Below are positions 59,425 through 64,000 of a DNA stretch of 64,000 bases, piece after piece (positions within the stretch are counted from its first letter, which is position 1; each line of letters starts with the position of its first letter). Source of the DNA: Candidatus Thiosymbion ectosymbiont of Catanema sp. Cochon2018. GTDB taxonomy: Bacteria; Pseudomonadota; Gammaproteobacteria; Chromatiales; Chromatiaceae. Made by a program: the position numbers and the translations under genes. The DNA is taken from NCBI GenBank assembly GCA_011392765.1, contig WYCW01000001.1:1677714-1741713 (forward strand). The letters are read 5' to 3'. The notes under the pieces were generated by a model. The model did no database searches and was not told the DNA's origin. It saw nothing but the letters and a program-made list of their open reading frames with translations.

Positions 59425-60653
59425 GCTCGGTTCTCCTCCTGAAATCTTTTCACACACAGGCATGCATTCGTGCCTCCGAAACCGAAGGAATTCGACAGCG
59501 CATACTTGATATCGACATCGGTGACCCGCTCGCGGGCGAGCTTGAGTCCCGTGCATTCGGGATCGACCTCTCGGATATTCAGTGACTCATGGATGAATCG
59601 TTCCTTCATCATCAGCAGCGCCATGATCAGCTCCGCGGACCCGGCCGCCCCCATCATATGACCGGTCAGCGATTTCGGGGCGGTGACCCAGGGGCCATCC
59701 TCGCCGAACACGTTCCTGATCGCCGCCGCCTCTTTCGCGTCTCCCACCGGCGTGCTCGTCGCATGAGGACTGATCAGATCGACATCCTGCGGGTCTATCC
59801 CCTCCATCGCCATATGCATCGCCCTGACGGCACCCTCACCGGAGGGCTCGGTCATGTGGTGCCCATCGGAGGTGGCACCGTAACCGACGATCTCCCCATA
59901 GATCGGGGCCCCGCGTGCCAATGCATCCTCCAGCGTCTCCAGGATCACGATGGCGGCCCCACCGCTGATCACGAAGCCGGCCCTGTCCTTATCGAAGGGG
60001 CGACTCGCCGTTTCCGGAGAATCATTCAGGTTCGACAATGCCGGCATGGCGTCGAACATGACCGATTGGGTCCAATGAAGGCCTTCAGCGCCACCGGCGA
60101 TCATGCAATCCTGGCGTCCCGTCCTTACCATCCACCAAGCCTCGCCGATATTGTGCGCACTCGTCGCGCACGCCGACGAAATCGAGAAGCTTGCTCCTTT
60201 GATCCCCAAACTGGTTCCGACCGTGGCGGAACAGGAGCTCGCCATTGTCTTCGGTACCCAGCGCGTACCCGCCCTTTTCGGTCCTTTCTCGAGGGCGGTG
60301 TTTACGGCATCGACTACATCTTCAGTGGAGGGACCTCCGGCACCGATGAGCAGTCCGGTCATCGGATGCGACCGGATCTCATCGGGAAGACGGGCATCGA
60401 GGAGCGCGGATTCCGTGGCCTGATAGGACCACCCCGCCTGTTCACCCATCCATTTGTGTACCTTCAGAGCAAGACCCTCCTGATACCCACGCTCGATTGC
60501 TCCGATCACGTTCGAGCGAAATCCGCGTTCTTTATATTCCGGGTAATGCACGATGCCGGACTTTCCCTCCATCATCGACGCTGTTACCTCTTCCTTCGTG
60601 CAACCTATCGGACCGACGATTCCTACACCGGTGATAACGACTCTTCTGTACAT
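59421..60653 (-). CDS. fabB: Beta-ketoacyl-ACP synthase I-type enzyme
   Basis: 410 residues, MYRRVVITGVGIVGPIG. The active-site triad is visible: C162 in SISSACATSAHN, H297 in SPHATSTPVGDA, H332 with K327 in APKSLTGHMMGAAG. The C-terminal SNSFGFGGTNACL is also present. Length and the HATSTPVGD box favour KAS I (FabB) over FabF. It extends acyl-ACP with malonyl-ACP in type II fatty-acid synthesis. No fabA partner adjoins it; instead the stop codon overlaps gltA. Some FabB relatives act in polyunsaturated or secondary lipid synthesis, so housekeeping identity is likely but not proven. Confidence 0.88.
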   Translation of the reverse strand: MYRRVVITGVGIVGPIGCTKEEVTASMMEGKSGIVHYPEYKERGFRSNVIGAIERGYQEGLALKVHKWMGEQAGWSYQATESALLDARLPDEIRSHPMTGLLIGAGGPSTEDVVDAVNTALEKGPKRAGTRWVPKTMASSCSATVGTSLGIKGASFSISSACATSAHNIGEAWWMVRTGRQDCMIAGGAEGLHWTQSVMFDAMPALSNLNDSPETASRPFDKDRAGFVISGGAAIVILETLEDALARGAPIYGEIVGYGATSDGHHMTEPSGEGAVRAMHMAMEGIDPQDVDLISPHATSTPVGDAKEAAAIRNVFGEDGPWVTAPKSLTGHMMGAAGSAELIMALLMMKERFIHESLNIREVDPECTGLKLARERVTDVDIKYALSNSFGFGGTNACLCVKRFQEENRA

Positions 60654-61049
60654 AATCTGTTGTTTCTCTTTATCGATTGAGGGGAAAACCAGGAAAAAAG
60701 CAGAGGCGGCCGACTGCCCTGCGCGGGCCCCGTCCCTTAGGGCGATAGACTACCGCACGGACGCCTCCGGCGCACCTTGGTTAGCTTCCGGCTTCCAGCG
60801 GTGGGGATGTCGGGCACACCGCCGTGGACCACATGGACGGCATGAAGATAGTCCAATAGACAATATGGATAGTATGGACTGCATGGACTCGGGGGCACCC
60901 AGCGACCCCCAGTCCACGTGGTCCACTTAGTCCATGTAGTCCACGGCGGCTGTCACCGTCCCTAGCAGGCTTTAAGAAATTTACACGCCCCCGCCCTGTG
61001 GTAGCCGACAACAAGGGCTTGACGCGGGCGGGAAAACACTTCAAAGTTG
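60654..61049. repeat. Intergenic region with ATGGAC palindrome and groE promoter area
   Basis: 60834-60955 is a near-palindrome of ATGGAC/GTCCAT units, similar to the one at 32480-32560. A TTGACG (61019-61024) 17 bp before CAAAGT may be a weak sigma-70 promoter for groES; no clear sigma-32 promoter was seen. Confidence 0.45.
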
Positions 61050-61076
61050 CTAGCACTCTATGGGATCGAGTGCTAG
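61050..61076 (+). promoter_or_regulatory. CIRCE operator (HrcA binding site) of groESL
   Basis: CTAGCACTC, nine bases, GAGTGCTAG: the CIRCE inverted repeat with its standard spacing, extended by one more TTG/CAG-like step outside. It lies 52 bp before the groES ATG. HrcA repression of the chaperonin operon is the established role of this element. Confidence 0.93.
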
Positions 61077-61128
61077 CAGATTCCGGCACATCGGTCCATT
61101 TCGACCCCACTCCAGGAGACAGCAACAC

Positions 61129-61416
61129 ATGAATATTCGCCCTTTACACGACCGTGTCGTCGTTCGCCGCATGGAGGAAGAACGCACTTCCGCTGGTGGC
61201 ATCGTGATTCCGGATTCCGCGACCGAGAAGCCGATTCAAGGCGAAGTCCTCGCCATCGGCAAGGGCAAGATCCTCGACAGCGGCGACGTCCGCCCACTCG
61301 ACGTCAAGATCGGCGACCGGGTGCTGTTCGGCAAATACTCGGGCACCGAGGTCAAGATCGAAGGTGAAGACCTACTCGTCATGCGCGAGGAAGACATCAT
61401 GGGTGTCGTCGAGTAG
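61129..61416 (+). CDS. groES: Co-chaperonin GroES
   Basis: 95 residues from [46 protein letters not shown] (ATG 61129, preceded by AGGAGAC). Frames opening at 61060 run through the CIRCE operator and are rejected. The mobile loop ([14 protein letters not shown]) and the beta-barrel residues ending [10 protein letters not shown] are all present. It caps the GroEL cavity as a heptamer during ATP-driven folding. It forms an operon with groEL 61 bp downstream, under HrcA/CIRCE control. Nothing unusual. Confidence 0.97.
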   Translation: MNIRPLHDRVVVRRMEEERTSAGGIVIPDSATEKPIQGEVLAIGKGKILDSGDVRPLDVKIGDRVLFGKYSGTEVKIEGEDLLVMREEDIMGVVE

Positions 61417-61471
61417 GCAGGCCGGTTTGTCACCAACCCAGATAATCCAAATTCGTTTAGATGTTAGGTAA

Positions 61472-63124
<1,653 letters not shown>

Positions 63125-63153
63125 GTCGTTCTCGGGCTATTCACCCGGTCGGA

Positions 63154-63178
63154 AAACCCCGCTTCGGCGGGGTTTTTT
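63154..63178 (+). terminator. Rho-independent terminator after groEL
   Basis: Stem CCCCGC/GCGGGG with a TTCG loop, flanked by AAAA and TTTTTT. It begins 30 bp after the groEL stop. The symmetric A/T flanks could also serve the convergent DUF2058 gene. Confidence 0.95.
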
Positions 63179-63190
63179 CGTTTGCTCGGA

Positions 63191-63727
63191 TCACCACATC
63201 AAATCGTCCGGTATCTTGTGGTCGGCATAGTCGTCGTCTTCGCTGTCGTTGTCTCCCGATTTGTTCAGGAGCACGACAAGGCATTTGTCGCGCGCCAGGA
63301 TCCTCTCCGCGATTTCCGGGAGTACCAGCTCGAAACCTGTGTCCTGGCGTACGATGGCCAGATTGCCCTGGGCGAGCTTTCTCTGCTGCTCGGCTGTCAC
63401 ATAGATGCGTTTGATGCTGCTGCCATCGAGGAAGCTGTAGGCGATGTCCCCATCCCCCCGCGGGATCCGGTGCGCGTGAATGAGCTGGCGCAGCTCGTTT
63501 ACCTCGGCCTTGCGTCGTGCCTCTTCCCGGTGCTGTCGGTTGAGCTCGCTGTCACGCTGGGCCTTCTCCGCCGCGGCCTGCTGTGCACGTCGCCGTCCTT
63601 CGGCGTCGGATTGTCTCTTGCCGCCGACCTGTTTGTTATGCTTACGCTTGGACGCGCGGACCTGCTTCGTCTGCTGGGCATCGACGAGACCGGCCTTGAG
63701 CAGTTGATCTTGGAGTGAATTTCCCAC
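63191..63727 (-). CDS. DUF2058 (YaiL-like) nucleoprotein/polysaccharide-associated family protein
   Basis: 178 residues, MGNSLQDQLLKAGLVDAQQTKQVRASKRKHNKQVGG. The Lys/Arg/Gln-rich coiled N-terminal half (to about residue 75) and the C-terminal IPRGDGDIAYSFLDGSSIKRIYVTAEQQRKLAQGNLAIV are diagnostic of DUF2058, common in gammaproteobacteria and usually chromosomal. Function is not established; the basic half suggests nucleic-acid or ribosome contact. Convergent with groEL and sharing the terminator region. An acidic tail (DNDSEDDDYADHK) ends the protein. Intact. Confidence 0.9.
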   Translation of the reverse strand: MGNSLQDQLLKAGLVDAQQTKQVRASKRKHNKQVGGKRQSDAEGRRRAQQAAAEKAQRDSELNRQHREEARRKAEVNELRQLIHAHRIPRGDGDIAYSFLDGSSIKRIYVTAEQQRKLAQGNLAIVRQDTGFELVLPEIAERILARDKCLVVLLNKSGDNDSEDDDYADHKIPDDLMW

Positions 63728-64000
63728 TGGTTAGCTCGCTGAGATCTTTGAGGAACCTTGTTGAATCCCCGCCGTGGAATTTTTCGCCGCGCGGGTTAAA
63801 AATCTATCAGCAAAGTGCCTGAATGCAAATCCCGATCCGAACACACCGGCGGCCGATAGAGGCATGAGATCGCAGGCGAGCGCGTATAAACCTTCCCAAA
63901 AACATGATCTTTAGGTTGGGCAAAGGTGCACCAGGGACGGTGCGCCGTGCCCAACGAAAGGTTGATGTTGGGCACGCCGAATCGTCCCTGATCCGGCTTT
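63728..64000. repeat. Gene-free right edge with GTTGGGCAAAG repeat
   Basis: 63870-63910 (GCGTATAAACCTTCCC...) resembles 27930-27955. From 63913 a GGTTGGGCAAAGG ... GTGCCCAACGAAAGG repeat begins, the same family as at 14356 and 15870. No gene seen. Confidence 0.6.

Overview
The window looks like a repeat-laden chromosome segment of a gammaproteobacterium, probably of the purple-sulfur or sulfur-oxidiser type (Chromatiales/Thiotrichales). The protein families (CobT, DUF2058, hexameric-type citrate synthase, FabB-type synthase, GroESL behind a CIRCE operator) and the GC-rich codon use fit that. A mesaconyl-CoA hydratase and an acrylyl-CoA reductase-type gene occur together. This recalls the partial 3-hydroxypropionate bi-cycle reported for some sulfur-oxidising symbionts such as Candidatus Kentron, but the assignment is only an inference. 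Intergenic DNA is unusually long and built from nested small palindromic elements (MITE-like), several with recognisable target duplications and even paralogous empty sites.

Layout. 1-0.4 kb: start of a PD-(D/E)XK transposase-family protein running off the left edge. 1.1-20.5 kb (minus strand): a dismantled type III-D-like CRISPR effector locus. Read 5' to 3' it holds an HD-less Cas10 with GGDD, a three-part Cas7-Cas5(Csx10)-Cas11 fusion, two unrelated IS110-family transposases, a Csx19/TIGR03984-like protein, a TIGR03986 RAMP with a cold-shock-like N-terminus, a repeat desert holding a Uma2 gene, and a CARF-HEPN ribonuclease. No CRISPR array and no cas1/cas2 are visible. 20.7-27.9 kb: mesaconyl-CoA hydratase, an AT-rich orphan gene abutting a NodB-type deacetylase, a RadC-like gene, an SDR, and an unknown gene coupled to a dead PIN gene. 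28.1-31.7 kb: two overlapping P-loop NTPase genes behind a clear promoter. 33-37 kb: cobT, an acuI-like gene and a nucleoside phosphorylase-like gene.

37.3-46.5 kb: the most interesting block. It holds a Pepco-like small protein, a 1245-residue membrane protein (CoxE/vWA-like, PEGA, WD40), a CHAT protease with a probable inactive STAND-like C-terminus, and a MoxR AAA+ ATPase. This is a MoxR-vWA-type NTP-dependent conflict system. Mobile elements and toxin-antitoxin debris have been inserted in every intergenic gap, while all four coding regions stay open.

47-49 kb: a GH13 amylase. 49.6-54.3 kb: an integrase-less integron cassette array (CALIN), all genes on the minus strand, each followed by an attC-like site. 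It carries toxin-antitoxin cassettes and a 1.02-kb duplication of which one copy has lost both toxin and antitoxin. 54.4-58 kb: membrane protein, MITEs, a scrambled AAA ATPase pseudogene and a HigBA remnant. 58.1-63.7 kb: ordinary housekeeping genes gltA-fabB (overlapping), CIRCE-groES-groEL-terminator and a DUF2058 gene.
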